DNA of 64,000 nucleotides. Source: Deinandra increscens subsp. villosa. Lineage: Eukaryota; Streptophyta; Magnoliopsida; Asterales; Asteraceae. The notes under the pieces are model-generated. The model was not told the DNA's origin and searched no databases. It saw only the letters and a list, made by a program, of their open reading frames with translations. Made by a program: the position numbers and the translations under genes. Positions within the stretch are counted from its first letter, which is position 1; every line of letters starts with the position of its first letter. Where the stretch lies: positions 88,004,451 through 88,068,450 of the forward strand of contig JBCNJP010000023.1 in NCBI GenBank assembly GCA_039602395.1. The letters run 5' to 3'. Below are positions 45,216 through 60,206 of this stretch, one piece after another.

Positions 45216-48200
45216 ATGTTTATGTTATGTACAAGTTTCCTATGAGCGCGCGTTGCGCGCAATGTGCCTTTTGAACCGGGCTCGGGTATTGTTTGGCATA
45301 TGAAACTAACGTTGATGGCTTGTTGGCACACAACATATCGTGTGTATCAATCTACAATTATTTGTTATCAAAAAATTCCCACACATATGATCAAACTATA
45401 TATGATTGTCTTTCATATCCTTTTACATGCTCAACTCCCTTTTAAATACTTTAATATATTAATATATTACTGCCAAGAGCCTTGCTATCGTGATGCTGAT
45501 GTGGTTTTGTTAGTGAATGGTGATGGATGTAAGGGCCGTGACGAAGAGACGACCCCCAGTTGTCCCCCTTTCATTTTCTACATGCTTTTTATTTTGTTTT
45601 AGTTGGGAAACTATAGCGCTGACCAACTACTATAGCTTTCCTTTGTTATAACACTAATTAGGCTAGAAGCGTGCGTTGTGCGTGACGGTGTTTACAGAAA
45701 TTGTGTGTACACCAATTAATAGCAATGACATCATACAACCCAAAAGAATATAAGAGCACTCACCAAAAGAATCACAACGCTACTAAATAAGTAAATTAAT
45801 ACGTTCGCAAAAACAAAAACATATAGCACAAACACATATCCAGAATCGACGTGATAAAGCCTCTGCCAATGTAGTGGAAAAGCCAGAACATGAAAAGGAT
45901 TTATTTATTGTACATGAAAAATGATTGCTTGTAAATGGATATTGTAATTGATGCAAGTGCAGCGTAGATTTCATATACAAATGATTAAATGAAACATGGG
46001 CTGATGTGCACTTATCTTTTGATCATGAGACTTCATTGAGGGATGGGGTAAGAATATGTAAACAACAAACTCAATGTTAATTAACTCTCCATCTTCTTTG
46101 GTTTATTTATGTGTCGAAACATCAAACAACCATTTATCATATTGTTACAACTTTAAACATCAAAAGCAAATCCAATTGAAAATATTGTTCCCTACACCAC
46201 TTATAATTATATCCTTATAGCCCATCATGGTATCATCTGATAGTTGAAACCTCAATCTCAAAACACACATCCAAACACCCGCTTCATACATTAGTTATTT
46301 ATACACTCAGACAAAATTTGAGCAAAAAATTCATCCAACACAACCCAGCCGATACTAAATATCACCAGTTTAACAATTACCCAGCCCGCAGACCCTTCTC
46401 TATTACCATGCCTACTTCTATACTATATTTATCAAAGTGCATCCTCGTAGTGATGGCGTACCTTTATTCTTTAAAGCCTTTTCATGAAGATCAGCCTTTA
46501 TAGCCTCAGAGCTACTCATGTAGATAGAAACAACCTATCAATATAAGAAAGAAAAACAACTTTTACATGTGCTCTACATTTACATTATCTTTATATAAAA
46601 AGAATGGAACAAATATAATATAGAAGCTTATAACAACCACAACAACCCATGCTCCTACAACAGAACCTTCTTTTCCCGATCAATAAATTAGAGCTAGGAG
46701 TCTTACAAATTAATGTAAGTCTCATGGAGACATGTGCCTATCAACTACGCCAAACTCAACATGGTTCATAAATGTAGATGGTTTTCTTGAATTTACAACT
46801 CTATACAGTTCATAAATGTGCAGATCATCACTCCTGAATATAAGCACTCCTATTACAATAAATGGGCCATCCTAATTACTAAGAAGTTATATGGATAATT
46901 ATGAAATCTTAAGGTTCATACAACACAAAAAATGGGGGGAAATTTCCCCTCAAAATTATTTTGAATTAAACTCTAGTTGCACCTAAATGCAGTCTCTCGT
47001 TACCTAGGCCAGTTTCACATGCTAGGTTCATACACCATAAACTATCTATCATCGGATGCAACCTAAAAACAAAATCGAAAGACAAAGAACATACCTTCAA
47101 GATAATCAGTAGAGTATACCCATAATTAATAGACAGAAATGAAGGACAAAATCGGTATGGAAACAAAAAATTAGGCTCAGATCTGTATTCAACGGAATTA
47201 CGAAGGAAACCGACCATGGCTGCAATTTTTTGCCACGCCAAGATGAAGGTCATCTCATCTGAGATCCAATAGATACATGATACACATCATTGCCTCATTT
47301 TAAACTTTCGATCGCACATTTAACAAAAATATGAGTTGTACCATAACACGCAACCAGCCTGCAAAAGTACTCGGAACCAATTTTAAGGTGAGCACAGAGG
47401 CAGGTTTACAACAAAGGGTTCAGATCTGTGGATGGCTGCGATAGACACAAAGCCACCGCCAAGCCGCCGAACTAACCACCATCAAAATAAATCACCACTG
47501 CCTTTAAATACAACCATCAAGTTACAGATCTCCGCATTCTGATCATCAAAACCATACACTGCTCCGACCATCGTCGCCGCTTCAACGTTCAGACCTACGG
47601 TCAGAAACGGAGCAACGATGAGATAATCGCGAAGCCGCCGTCAAAATCTACACGGCGGCATCACCATATAGAACCATCATAACAACGGCACCAAGAAACC
47701 ACCAAACAGAAACTATTCCGGCATCGCCATCGTCACAAACCCTAAACTCCAGTCTCCATCGCCGTATAAACTCAGGAAACAACTAAACACGCAGCCACCA
47801 TGACGCCGTGCGATGGCGGCACGCGGTGTCACCAGCCATTAGAAACGGTGGCGACAACAGATACCGACGGTCACCAACGGCGTGCGTCTCTGAAACACAA
47901 ACTTAGAGAAAATGCAACTCACGGCGGGGTTTTCCTTAGAGAGAAAAGAGCCGGCGAAGGCGGTAGAGATAGAGAGAGAGAAGAGAGATATGAACGTTGG
48001 TTTAGAGAGAGAAAGCAAGCAATGCGTGTATACAGAGAGAAAAATGAGATATTAAATGGCTTAGACAAATTGGGAGACATATATGAAGACTTTAGACCCA
48101 CTTTACTATTTGGTATCTGACACACGTTTTGTAGTTTTGCTTTAAATTCCCACCAGCTAAAAGACATATATAAATGTGGTTGTACCAAATGCAATAATAC

Positions 48201-48836
48201 TTGTAAACTTATCTCAAAACCATGCTATGATAGTTTGTACATTGTGCATCAATACTTGCATTTTAAACTTCCTAATGTATTATAAGGGAATATTATTTAC
48301 CAAATTTATTCACAAAAGCACGTGCCATGGTCGTTCACTCGTTTGGACGTTATCCTTATACCTGGATCGCCCGGGTTCAAAACCTGTGGTCGACGACTTT
48401 TTTTTTAAACTTTCCTCTTAAAAGATAGGGTATTATGCTGCATATAACTATTACTATAACTATTTTTAAACAAACATACTCACTTATTTTGCTACCCGAG
48501 CTTATGAAGTATATAACATGTCGACTATATGGGAGTCGCTATCTCAACAACTATATCCGGTGGTTCCATTTTATATTTTTTCCTTAAAAGCATGTAATGC
48601 TCTTTTTTTTTCTTTATTCATATTGAACTTTACGAATAATACACGCCAATATTTTTCACGTTCATCACCACACCCGTCGTAGGGAAAACTCTAACATAGT
48701 ATACATTGTAAAGGAATGGACACTTAATTTTCGTTAATTTTTCTGTTTCCTCGTTAATGGCGGGAAGAACCCCCATTCCACTCCGGAATCCCTAAAAATC
48801 AAACAGTCACTACCACGAAACTCACAGAAAAAAAAA
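45216..48836. other. Intergenic upstream of MSH1
   Basis: No gene is supported. Features: palindromic GCGCGCGTTGCGCGC near 45246, a GCC/CACC-rich patch at 47430-47900 followed by an (AG)n run near 47970-47995, and a SINE-like pair of boxes at 48328-48384 (TGGTCGTTCACTCG, GGTTCAAAACC). The MSH1 promoter must lie in the last several hundred bases, but no clear TATA box is seen. Confidence 0.5.
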
Positions 48837-51800
48837 ATGTACCGGTCCGCGGCCAAATCCGTCGCCGTCTCCGGCCATCGGTGGCGTTCCATGAGTCTTC
48901 TCGTTCGTTGCCCTCTTCCCCGGCGTCATTTCATCTCCTATCCACCATCAATGTAACAATCTATTCGTCTTCTAATTCTATTTCTAACTAACCGACTGAC
49001 TGTTATTCTGCTGTTCTAGTCTCATACGTGACATTTGCAGATTGTTAGCGTCAGTAATTTAGAAATATGGTTTTATATTTCATCTTCTGAATATAGATCA
49101 ATTTGGGGATAATAACATTAATTTAACGTGTTTTTAGTCGTTTTTGAAGAACGGTTAGGGTTCAACTTTCATTTCATAACATTTTAGGATCCGAATTTCG
49201 AACTTTCAATTGGCAACATGTTAGGGTTCATGCGTTCCTACACACAATGGCAACTTACTTTTAGAATTAGGTGATTGTTTTTGGAAGTGTGGACCCTACA
49301 GTTGTGATCTTCAAAGTATATTAACCGCTTTGATTATTCTCCACCAGCTTTAAAATTTTGCTGTTTATGGCCATTTTAGTCTTTATGACAAGTTGGAGGA
49401 ACTGCCTTATCAATTCATACACTTGACATTCAGTGTTTTTGTATATTTAGAAATACGAGGAATCCTAAGCAGATATACCGCTTTAAAGATAGAAAGACTT
49501 TGACAACAAACATCAAAGCAACCAAAAGATCAAAGGAATCGAAAAATGTGTACAAGGAGAAAGATCATCCTCATGTTATCTGGTGGAAGGAGGTATTCTT
49601 TTTTTTCTAATAAATTTTACAATTTTCTTCAAGTTGCGTCATAGAATGGCTGTTCATGTACAGGGACTGTTTTTTTCTTTTCTTTGGATTTGTTGGTAGT
49701 AGTTACATATATATTTTTTCATGTCTGCTCTTTCAGAAAATGCAGATGTGTAGAAAGACATCTTCTATGCACTTGATAAACAGACTCACTTACTCTAATC
49801 TTCTTGGTTTGGATGATAACTTGAGGAATGGAAGGTAAGTATCTTTGTGTGTGTTTACAAATGCATGCAATCATTTGTCTCACGTTACTCTAAATATCCC
49901 TGCCTCTTATTTTCTTTGTCATTTATTGCTTTATGAAGTGCAAAAGAAGGAACACTCAATTGGGAGCTACTAAAGTTCAAGTCAAAGTTTCCACGGGAAG
50001 TTTTGCTATGTAGGGTATGTTATACATCTCCTTTTTTCTTTCTAGCTCACCACGCTTAGTGAAAGCACGGTTTAATGTTCATCCAGAATGTCTTATCATA
50101 ATTGGATTTGGTAATCAAGATCAAGTGATGGAAATTTCCAAACTATTTAGGTTGGGGAATTTTATGAAGCTGTAGGATTTGATGCTTGTATACTTGTGGA
50201 ATATGCTGGTTTAAATCCTTTTTGCGGCCTTCGTTCAGATGGTGTTCCAAAAGCCGGTTGCCCAATTATGGTATTTAAAATCTTTTCAATACTCTCTGAT
50301 TTTCTCTCTGCAATTCTACTTTAAATCACTATTGAAATTCTGAAATAAGCACCCATCACCTCTTCTTTCTTTATGCAGAATCTACGTCAAACGTTGGATG
50401 ATTTGACACGCAATGGATTTTCAGTAGTAAGTTTTTAATGATGCTGTTGGTATACTTGTTGATTTATCTCTTTAGAGCTTGAACGCATAATTTTTATTTC
50501 AAGTGTACTTATTACTTTTAATAAGATAAAGTCTGAAACTTTGAATTGAGTTAGTTTCTTAATGTTATGTGCTTTTAGTGCATTGTGGAGGAAATTCAGG
50601 GCCCAACCAAAGCTCGTTCCCGTAAAAGCCGGTTTATATCTGGGTATATTTGCACCTTAGTCTTGCTATTTGAGTCTGGTGTTTTGTAACCACATTTCAT
50701 TTTGACCTCATTATGTATTTTCACAAAATAGATCACTGTTGCTGTGCGAACTCGTCTTTACTAAGTAAATTAGGAACAAAACAAAAATTCACATCCACTT
50801 CATCTTACTCTAGATATGTTAATATATACAGGCATGCACATCCTGGGAGTCCTTATGTTTTTGGACTTGTTGAAGATGATCATGATCTTGAGTTTCCTGA
50901 ACCAATGCCAGTCATTGGTATGTGAAATTTACATTCACTTGATTTGATAATTCGTTATCTTATTCTCTAGACTCTAGTAGGGGACTTTGTGCCACTCATT
51001 GTTTGAATTTTCAAATGTTCTCTAGTTATGTTTCCACTTACTTACTCTCTAGTAGGAAATCTGATTCTTATATTCAGGACTTTCTCGTTCTGCAAAGGGG
51101 TATTGCACAGTTTCAGTGTTGGAGACTATGAAAACGTACTCCTTAGAGGATGGTTTAACTGAAGAGGCTGTAGTTACAAAGCTTCGCACTTGTCATTACC
51201 ATCATTTGTTTCTACATAAATCATTGAAGAACAATTCTTCAGGTAATCAATATCTTTTACCTGGTTATTATAGATTGTCTAGATATCAGCCTAAGTTGAG
51301 ATATCAAGTTCTCTATAAATAGAATAACTACGTCTTTATTTGATTGATTTTACCACAACTATCTTCCTAGATTAATTTTCCTTTTTAAAAATTTGAACAT
51401 CATCAGTTATTCTTCTATACTACAATATTCTTAATAGGAACGGCTCGCTGGACGGAGTTTGGTGAAGGTGGGTTATTGTGGGGAGAGTGTAATGGCAGAC
51501 ACTTCGAATGGATTGAAGGGGATATTGTCAATGAGATACTTTTTAAGGTTCAGTGTTTTTTATCTTTTATTTTTTATTTTTTATTTCTCTCTCTCTATAT
51601 GTACACAAGCATCTCATTCTGTTACTAATGTTACTTATGTACAGTCTGTTCCACACCTTTTGCATGTCAAGTGGACTACTTTTTAACTTTATAATGTTTT
51701 ACTTTTGAATGAAATTTGTCTTTTACACAATTCCAGAACTACTGCAGCAGAACAAAATTGTTTTTAACAAGTCAAGGATTCAAAATATTTTGAATTTGAG

Positions 51801-54800
51801 AAATATTAGGTTATTCTTAGGGGATAACATCTTACAATTGTTGCTGCAAATTTTAGGTAAAAGAGCTTTACGGTCTTGATGATGATGTTTCATTTAGGAA
51901 TGTAACGATTCCTTCAGAAAACAAACCTCATCCATTGCACCTTGGAACGGCCTCACAAATTGGTTAGTCATCATATTTTTATGCTAATATTTTCTGATAT
52001 CTGGGACTTGTAGTACTTTATAAACTCATGCCAAATATTAGGTATCATACCAACTGAAGGCGTTCCTCTTTTATTAAAGGTTTTGCTTCCCTCTAATTGC
52101 ACCGGATTACCTGCTCTGTAAGTAGTGAGTTTTGTTATTTTTAAACTTATAGATGAGTTACCCATGCATTTTCATTTCAGCATTTCAGTTATTAATCATA
52201 GTTACAGAAGGATGTAAAAAATCTAAAAGTATGGAAAATAAAAGCCTGGTCGGAACTAGGGAGTATTCTCTCATATATATTGTTTCCATTTTCATAAAAA
52301 AATCTGTTTTATTTACTATTGTTCTTATTTTTGTAACAGCTACATTAGAGATCTACTTCTGAATCCTCCTGCTTATGCAACTGCTTCTACCATTCAAGGT
52401 AAATGCCAAATTATTATTCACTGGTTTGTAAAGTGCAGTTAATTTGGGTCTTTGGGATCCTGAACATTCTGGGCTATTTGACTTGGCAGATTTATGACAC
52501 AGTTTTAACCGACCAATTAAAAGATTATGCGAAGTCAATAAATTTATATTCCCTTAGAGTAGGAAGCGCCAAACCTATTTTTAATGTGAACTGTTCCCAG
52601 TACCTGGAAGCTGAAATCAAACACAGCTGACATTTTTTTCTCTAATTATCTGACCATTGTCGTAATAAAATATGCTTTATTTTTTAATAGGAATTTGTTT
52701 GTCAAAATAGATTCATTCTTTTTGAAATATTATTTACTGTCATTATTTCCAAGTCTGCAGGGGTGTTCTGTTCTTTTTTGTTATTAACAAGCTCCTATTT
52801 TTCATTCTTTCATGCAAACTCTGGGTAACTATATTTCCTATGTTCTAACTAACTGTTTTCACTTCTTAAACATGTTCCAGCAATATGCAAACTTATGAGC
52901 TATATATCATGCTCAATTCCTGAATTTACCTGCATTGCACCATCAAAGGTAATGTAATTTCATTCTAGGTTGCAGATTTGCATTAAGGCATGGAAAGGCA
53001 GTTTATTATGTGTGTAATAAAGCCTTTTTTATTTCTAACTTATGTGATTTGTTTCTATTCTATCTTGTCTTTGTGTATGTTTAATGTTTGCCATGCATAT
53101 TTATTACGGATCCTAAATCTTGCAGCTAGTGAAGCTACTTGAGTTAAGGGAGGCTAATCATGTTGAGTTCTGCAAGATCAAAAGCGCGCTTGATGAAACT
53201 TTGCAGCTTCATAGAAACTCTGAGCTCAATGAGATATTAAATTTATTAGTGTATCCTACTTGGGTAGCAACTGGTTTGAAAATTGACGTTGAGTTACTGG
53301 TAAGTGGTTGAAATTTCATGAGACATAAATAGGTTGCTAGAAAGCTTTGATGATCAAGAAATATGGGATGAATATTTCTTTTGCTGTTCAAAAAAAAAAA
53401 AAAGAATATTATGAGAAACTTCTACTTAAATTAGTCTTTTTACAAAGAAGTTACATCCTTCTACAGTTCTACATACTCATATGGTATACATTTCGCTCTT
53501 ATATACTGATCTAGGTAGTTAGAGGCTCAAGGTGCAAAGGATGAGCTTGTTGGCTAGGTGCAAGGCATTTAAAAAGTGCACGCCCGAGACAAGCAATACT
53601 CATGTCTGTCTAGGCCATTTTGAGCTGTTTTAGACAGGTTTTTGGTTGGTTCAGACCGTTTAAAACTACTTTTGGCCAGTTCAGACAAGTTTTTGGCCGG
53701 TTTAGGCCGTTTTTTTTCCCCAGAACAGTGTGCTTTGTGCCTTGCTGCACTCAAGGGGGGTTTGCGGCACGTCGCCTGGGTGCCTAGGCTCGTGCACCTT
53801 TTGCACTTTTAACTACATAGATATTGATAAGATCCAACACTGATTTTTTGATACAAAAGAAGCAATAATTTGACTTGCTCTCATGAGGTAAATCGCTTTC
53901 CAGAGATGCGTTGGTGATTTTCATAGTTTCTTAATCTAAACTGAACCTGAATACATAGTATTCCTAAACACTATAACACTATATATAAAATCTTAATATG
54001 ATAATATCACCATATTAAAATTCCTAATACTAATCCATCAAAACTAATACTCATCCATAATTAAACATTGCAAAGACTTGTCATCTTCATCTTACCCGTC
54101 ATTCTTATGGACACATGATACTTGTCTTTTTTGTCATTGTTATTGTTTGTTTCCAGGTGAATAAATGTGAATCCATCTCACGTACAATTGGTGATCTTAT
54201 CTCTCTATATGGTGAAAATGATCAAAAAATGAGCTCATATGTAAACATACCAAGTGAATTTTTTGAGGATATGGAGTCATCATGGAAGAATCGTGTGAAG
54301 AAGATCCATCTAAAGGAAGCTTATGAAGAAGTGGATAAGGCAGCTGAATCCTTATCCTTAGCTGTATGTGTTACTATTATCCCCCCTAGTTTGTAGCCTA
54401 TCTATCATTTTATACATTTGATTTTTCTTAATAAAGTTTGTTGACCTATACAATATTTCCTACCAAACAAAGGCGATGGTTGTTAATATTTGATACATGT
54501 GTCCTTTCTAGGTTACAGAAGATTTTCTTCCTATAGTTTGCAGAATAAAAGCTACCACAGCACCCCTTGGAGGACCAAAAGGGGAAATCTTGTATGCTCG
54601 GGAACACAAAGCTATATGGTTCAAGGGGAAACGTTTTGCACCAGCCATATGGGCTGATACACCAGGAGAGAAACAAATTAAACAACTACAGCCTTCTATA
54701 GATTCAAAGGGTAGAAAAGTTGGAGAGGAATGGTTTACCACAGTGAAAGTGGAGGATGCACTCACAAGGTTAACTACTCTTGTCATGTATTTATATATAT

Positions 54801-57800
54801 ATATATAATTATATTATATGTATATACACACACATATATCATAGGCGCAATGGGGACGCCCGTCGCCTAGGTGAAAGGTGCAAAAAAAGCACACGGTCAA
54901 GACAAAAAAAAGTGCAATATGTGTGTGTATGATAGGGATGGAAAATGACTAACTTATTACTATTATATAAATCTAATAAAAATCGAATATACTTACCTTT
55001 TTAATTAAAGTCCAACAATAAAACAAAAGGCTACTACTAAAATTACTATAACAAATAACATATTAAATACAACATATGTGTGTGTATAGGGCACACTCAA
55101 TACATAATTAGTAGAGTGGAACTTGTCTAAGTTGTGTTGGAGGAACTTTGAAGTGGTTTATAAGTGGGAGCTTTCTAAGGTAATTGTTTCCTTCAATGCA
55201 AAAAAATAAGTTGGGACCCTATACTATGCGAAGAACCGTAACTCACATATGCCCACACGTTGCATGGGTGATAGACGTGGTATGACGCTTTGATGACACA
55301 CTTGGCACTTTTGTCGCGAGCCGCTTGAGAGTTGCCTTTCCTTTTTGTTATGCTAATCAAGGATTAACAATGTGGTAAATATTATGTAGAATTAATCTCT
55401 AAATATTATATAATACATGAGACATCTTGTACATGAAGCTCTCTCCTCGTGCCTAGCGCTCGCACCTCAGCTTCCGGGGCCTACACGCCTTGGAGCACCT
55501 CACACTCTTTTTGAACCAAGACTAAGACTAGTAAGTCTGCTAAGTATCTTTTTTCCTACATGCTCCTAATGGGTCATTAACTTCAGTCTCTTCTCTAATT
55601 TTCGTACTGATCCATTTTCTTCAACAAATTTCCTAATGACTCTTGATCCCGATCTCCCTACAAGGTACATGCACTTAGCCTATATTCTATCTTTGTTCCT
55701 AAGATTGTAGGTGAAACTTACGTTCACTCTGGATGACTGAATGCTATGAATGAGAAGATGAGGACTCTTGATAAGAATGCTACTTGATGTTAGCATATTT
55801 AGTTGTCCATGAAAAAGGCAATCGCTTGCAAATAGTTATGTATGCATAGTGGATTATTCTAAGGCGTTTTCTCTAGTTGCCAAGCTCTCGTCAGTTGGTC
55901 GTTATTTTACCTTTTTGGCAATAACATATGATTGGGCACTTCATCAGCTTGTTGTAAAGAATGCCTTTTTACATGTTATTTACATGAAGAAGTATATATG
56001 GATCAAGTACTCGGGGGGAGTAAGGGAAAGTATGCGAACGGTGGAAATCTCAGTGCTGTGGCAACACAATTTGGCTTGAAAAGATGTTTGTATGGCCACT
56101 TTATGTTGTTTACTTTATCTGACTCATGATGCATTCTTCTCGTTCTATATATGGATGATATACTAGAAGTGATGAACCCGGCATTAGGAAGTTAAAAGGC
56201 TTTTCTTGGAACTCATTTTCAAATAAAAAACCTAGGACCACATTTGTATTTCCTAGGGGTTGAAGTTTCTCACAACAGAAGAGGAATTTGTTTAGCTCAA
56301 CGTAGGTATTGTTTAGAGGTACTAGGAGACTTGGGGATGATTAAAGCAAAAATAGTGATGCTATAATGATACCAAATGTTAAGTTGAAAGTACGAATGAA
56401 CTTATGGTGTGACAACTGACAATGAAGCAACCATTCACATTGCAAATAACCCGGTAAGCCATAAAAGAACCAAACGCATTGAAGTAACTAATGTTAAGTT
56501 GACCCACACACATTCTTTTATTTTATAATTTTTACAACTAATGTGTTGAAATGATTACAAAAGCATCACGTTACATTTAATTTGAATATCTTAATATCGT
56601 GATTTTCAAGGTTCTATGCATTTTGATGCATTTTTGATGTTTTTTAACAAATCTTTTAGCTTAATTCATTTGCTAACTTAGATTTTGGACATTGTTTTAG
56701 GTACCATGAAGCTGGTGCAAAGGCAAAGTCCATGGTGTTAGAGTTGTTGAGGGGACTGTCTACCGAGTTGCAAGATGAAATTAATATTCTCGTGTTTGCC
56801 TCCATGTTGCTTGTTATTGCAAAGGCATTGTTTGCTCATGTGAGGTATTATAAATCTGAAAGGATGTTGACCTTTGTATCTTTTTTTACTTTTATTTTAA
56901 GCTGCATGCTTTTCTTGGTGTTATAACACAAGTTCATCCCGCTAGACGCCTTAAAGTGAATTCTACAAAAGAAGTTCCAAAACCAATACTAATCTCTTTC
57001 CTTCCAGAAAAAAAACATTAGAAGGTTGGTTTTAAATTGCGCGCATATTGCATGATGCGCTGATTGCGTCGCATCCCTACATCTGATGCCTTGCCTTTAC
57101 ATGATGCACACAACATAGATATTTGCTTTAAAATTGTCATTGGATTTTTGGATGAAACGCATCGGAGCGCACCGCGCAATCTAAAACCAAGATTAGAAGA
57201 CACATTACCTGTTTTCTAGCATAGACAACACAAAATAATGTTTAATGCCAACTCTATTGCTGTCAAACAAATACAGTCAGTCGTGTATTTCACGTCTTAA
57301 GTGTCCCTTATCAGGGTTCATCATAAATTGGGACGCTATTGATTTGAATAGTTTTCTTAATCCTTTTTGCATTTCTTCTCATAATTGAAAGGCGTTTGAA
57401 CACTACAAGAAAGCTATACACTTATATGTTCGATTTAATCATAACTGCTGATTTAATATTAGAAGGCACACGTGTTAATTGTTATACATAATTTTAACAG
57501 TGAAGGCAGAAGAAGGAAATGGGTGTTCCCCACTCTCATTCAGTCCCAACGTTCTGAGGTACAATTTGTTCCACTGTCTATGGCATATTTTCTGGTTACC
57601 TTTTTCTTCACATACATACATTCATACTTGTAACACATGCATCTCAAAGTGTGTGATGCATTATATTCAAGCCCGCTTGCTGCAAAAAGTAGTAAAATGA
57701 AGGTCTAAAGTTTATGTTTATACTGAAACTGTATGCAGGAAAAAGGACAAGTGAACAGAAATCGTGAGATGAAGATTACGGGTTTATCACCATATTGGTT

Positions 57801-60206
57801 TGATACAGCTGAAGGAAGTGCAGTGTTGAACAATATTGATATGAAATCAATGTTTCTTTTGACTGGACCAAACGGGGGTGGAAAATCAAGTCTGCTTCGT
57901 TCAATTTCTGCAGCTGCACTTCTTGGAGTGTGTGGATTTATGGTACCTGCTGAGTCAGCATTAATTCCCCATTTTGACGCTATTATGCTACATGTAAAAT
58001 CCTACGACAGCCCTGCAGATGGGAAAAGCTCGTTTCAGGTGCCCTTTATGTTACTATAATCTGTTCTCTGTCTTTAATTTCTCTAAGTTTTATTTTTGGT
58101 GTCATAAGATTTTATTCAGAGGTGGCAATTCGGCACATTTACTTATGGATGGCTCTTTTGGGGTTATGTTTTTATCAATAACAGGTAAAACAAAGAGGAT
58201 TAGCGTAAAAGGAAACAAGTCAAACGGCCCATAAGTCACCAAAAGTGTTCTTCTATATAATGAATGCATAAAACCCTACTTTTTTTAGCTAAAAAGATTG
58301 TTATTGAAATAATATAATCTTTTAATTGATTTGACATAGTTATTATATTTATGAACATTAGTATTTTTTTGGCAAAAACACTTCGGACAAAGCCAATCCA
58401 AATTCCAAACCTTCCTGAACCATACAAAAAATCTATTTGACCCAAACTTAAATTGACTTGTACCCAACCCAACCCCCTTGGCCACCTCTAGTATGATTCA
58501 CATCTGCTTGTTGATCATCCAACCATGGATATCAGAGGTACTGTACAGAAGTTCCTGTTTCAATCGACTGAGATCATATAAAGCAAAAAACTGGCTGATG
58601 AATCAATCAAAATGTAAACATTAAAACATAATACCAATGGGTCATTGTGATATATCTGTACTCTATTCAACATAGTGATATATTGTTGCATATGCATCAT
58701 ATTTTTCAGATTGAAATGTCAGAGATGCGTTCTATAGTTACTCGAGCCACTTCACAGAGCCTCGTCCTTGTGGATGAAATATGCAGAGGTACAGAAACAG
58801 CAAAGGGGACATGTATTGCTGGCAGCATTATCGAAACTCTTGATTCAGTCGGTTGTTTGGGTGTTGTATCGACACATTTGCATGATATCTTCAATCTACC
58901 ACTAACTACAAAGAATACCGTTTACAAAGCAATGGGGAGTGATTTAGTGAACGGAAAAGCTAAACCAACATGGAAGTTGATTGATGGAATATGCAGAGAG
59001 AGTCTTGCATTTGAAACAGCTCAAAAAGAAGGTGTTCCTGAGGCAATAATACAAAGAGCTGAACATCTATACAATTCAGTGTACAAACGAGACTTGAATT
59101 CGGAGACATGGAAAGGATTTCATGAAGTCTGCAATCAACCAGCCAGTATTCAAGAAGTGACTGTTTCTTCTGCTAATGAAATAACAAACCACATGGAGAA
59201 ATTTTGGAAGGATGTTGAAGATGTTGTCTGCATAATATGTCATAAAAAGCTAAATGAGTTCTCCAAGACTAAAACTATGGTGCGATGCGTTTTAGTAGGT
59301 CCCCGGGAACAACCTCCTCCATCAACAATCGGTGCTTCAAGTGTGTATGTGATCTTGAGACCTGACAAAAAGCTATATGTGGGAGAGGTATTTTTATTTT
59401 ATTTTCATTAATTTGATTACAACACTTTTCTAGGAACCACTGGTGCTCTAGTCCTTAGTCTCCTGCTGAATCTATGTGTCAAGCGCTTGGTATAGATGGC
59501 AAAATGGGCTGGCTGGGTTACAAATCAAAACGGGTTGAGGTTCGAACAACGAAACAAGTATCTTTTTGGTATTGGCCAATATTTTTTTTTATAAATAAGT
59601 AGTTATAAATATATTGACATAAATTATATTATTTTGGTAATAATTTATATTTTTAAAAGTGATTTAGGAGGTTTTATTCGTTTAAACTTACACTTTTGAT
59701 GACTTTAAATATGTTTCCTTTTGAGCTAATTTTCTTTTGGGTTTTACCTGTCAGAGATAAAATATAACCGAGCCAACCCGTTCATAAGTAAATGGGTGAA
59801 AATTACTTTGATGCATCCCATGTGGCATTGACTATATTTTCGAATTGTTGACCACAAATAATGGGGGATGCTTACCTAACTCGGGACTGATAAGGAAATT
59901 TTTTGTGTACTTCTAGTCAAAGAATCTAAAGTAAAACTTTGTTATCATTCTAATATTTGATCACACATATTTCAGACCGACAGTCTCCAGTGTCGGGTTC
60001 GTGCCCACCGGTCAAAGAAAGATATGCAAAACGCTTCATTTCTATATTTTCTAGTTCCTGGTAAGAGCGTGGCATGCCAGCTGGAAACTCTTTTGATTAA
60101 CCAACTACCTAACCATGGTTTTAAACTCACGAATGTAGCTGATGGTCAACATCGGAATTTTGGTACTTCTGATATGTCTTTAGAAAGTTTGAATTTGCAT
60201 AGATGA
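48837..60206 (+). CDS. MSH1: MSH1, organellar MutS homologue with GIY-YIG domain
   Basis: Plant-specific MutS that acts in mitochondria and plastids, suppressing recombination between short repeats and aiding mismatch or break repair. Twenty-two exons, all GT-AG, join without a break to 1127 aa (family about 1120). Exons: 48837-48952, 49451-49592, 49737-49834, 49939-50014, 50151-50270, 50379-50426, 50579-50643, 50832-50917, 51078-51242, 51438-51547, 51857-51962, 52042-52117, 52340-52398, 52881-52948, 53126-53299, 54157-54363, 54512-54768, 56701-56844, 57501-57558, 57739-58038, 58710-59387, 59976-60206. The Arg/Ser-rich start is a dual-targeting peptide. GEFYEA (146-151) is the mismatch-recognition motif. 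GPNGGGKS (768-775) is Walker A, VDEICRGTE (846-854) Walker B and STHLHD (879-884) the ATPase His motif. VYVILRPDKKLYVG (about 1037-1050) opens the GIY-YIG domain. No damage is visible. Confidence 0.96.
55730..56510 (+). pseudogene. Ty1/copia RT-RNase H relic inside MSH1 intron 17
   Basis: Reading across frames one finds NAMNEKMRTLDKNAT and MKKAIACK, then WALHQLVVKNAFLH with EEVYMDQ, LYMDDILE (RT catalytic YMDD), LGPHLYFLGVEVS, and IHIANNPVSHKRTKRIEV from RNase H, all in copia order. There are many stops and frameshifts and no LTRs, so this is an old fragment in the sense orientation of the 1.93-kb intron. It has not been exonised. MSH1 splice sites on both sides are intact. Confidence 0.82.
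58118..58490. mobile_element. Possible hAT-like MITE in MSH1 intron 20
   Basis: AGAGGTGGCAATT at the left and TTGGCCACCTCT at the right are inverted. Subterminal parts are AT-rich with GGGTTGGGT-like words. Its end resembles that of the sequence at 62461. Confidence 0.5.

Noticed and set aside
45216..45602. Frames around the SINE-like units and after them
   Set aside because: Their residues change completely between the tandem copies. The sequence behaves as noncoding repeat.
53376..53405. TTTGCTGTTCAAAAAAA tail in MSH1 intron 15 resembling the LINE tail at 26013
   Set aside because: Only about 17 bases match before the A-run, with no LINE coding sequence before it. It could be chance or a tiny truncated insert.
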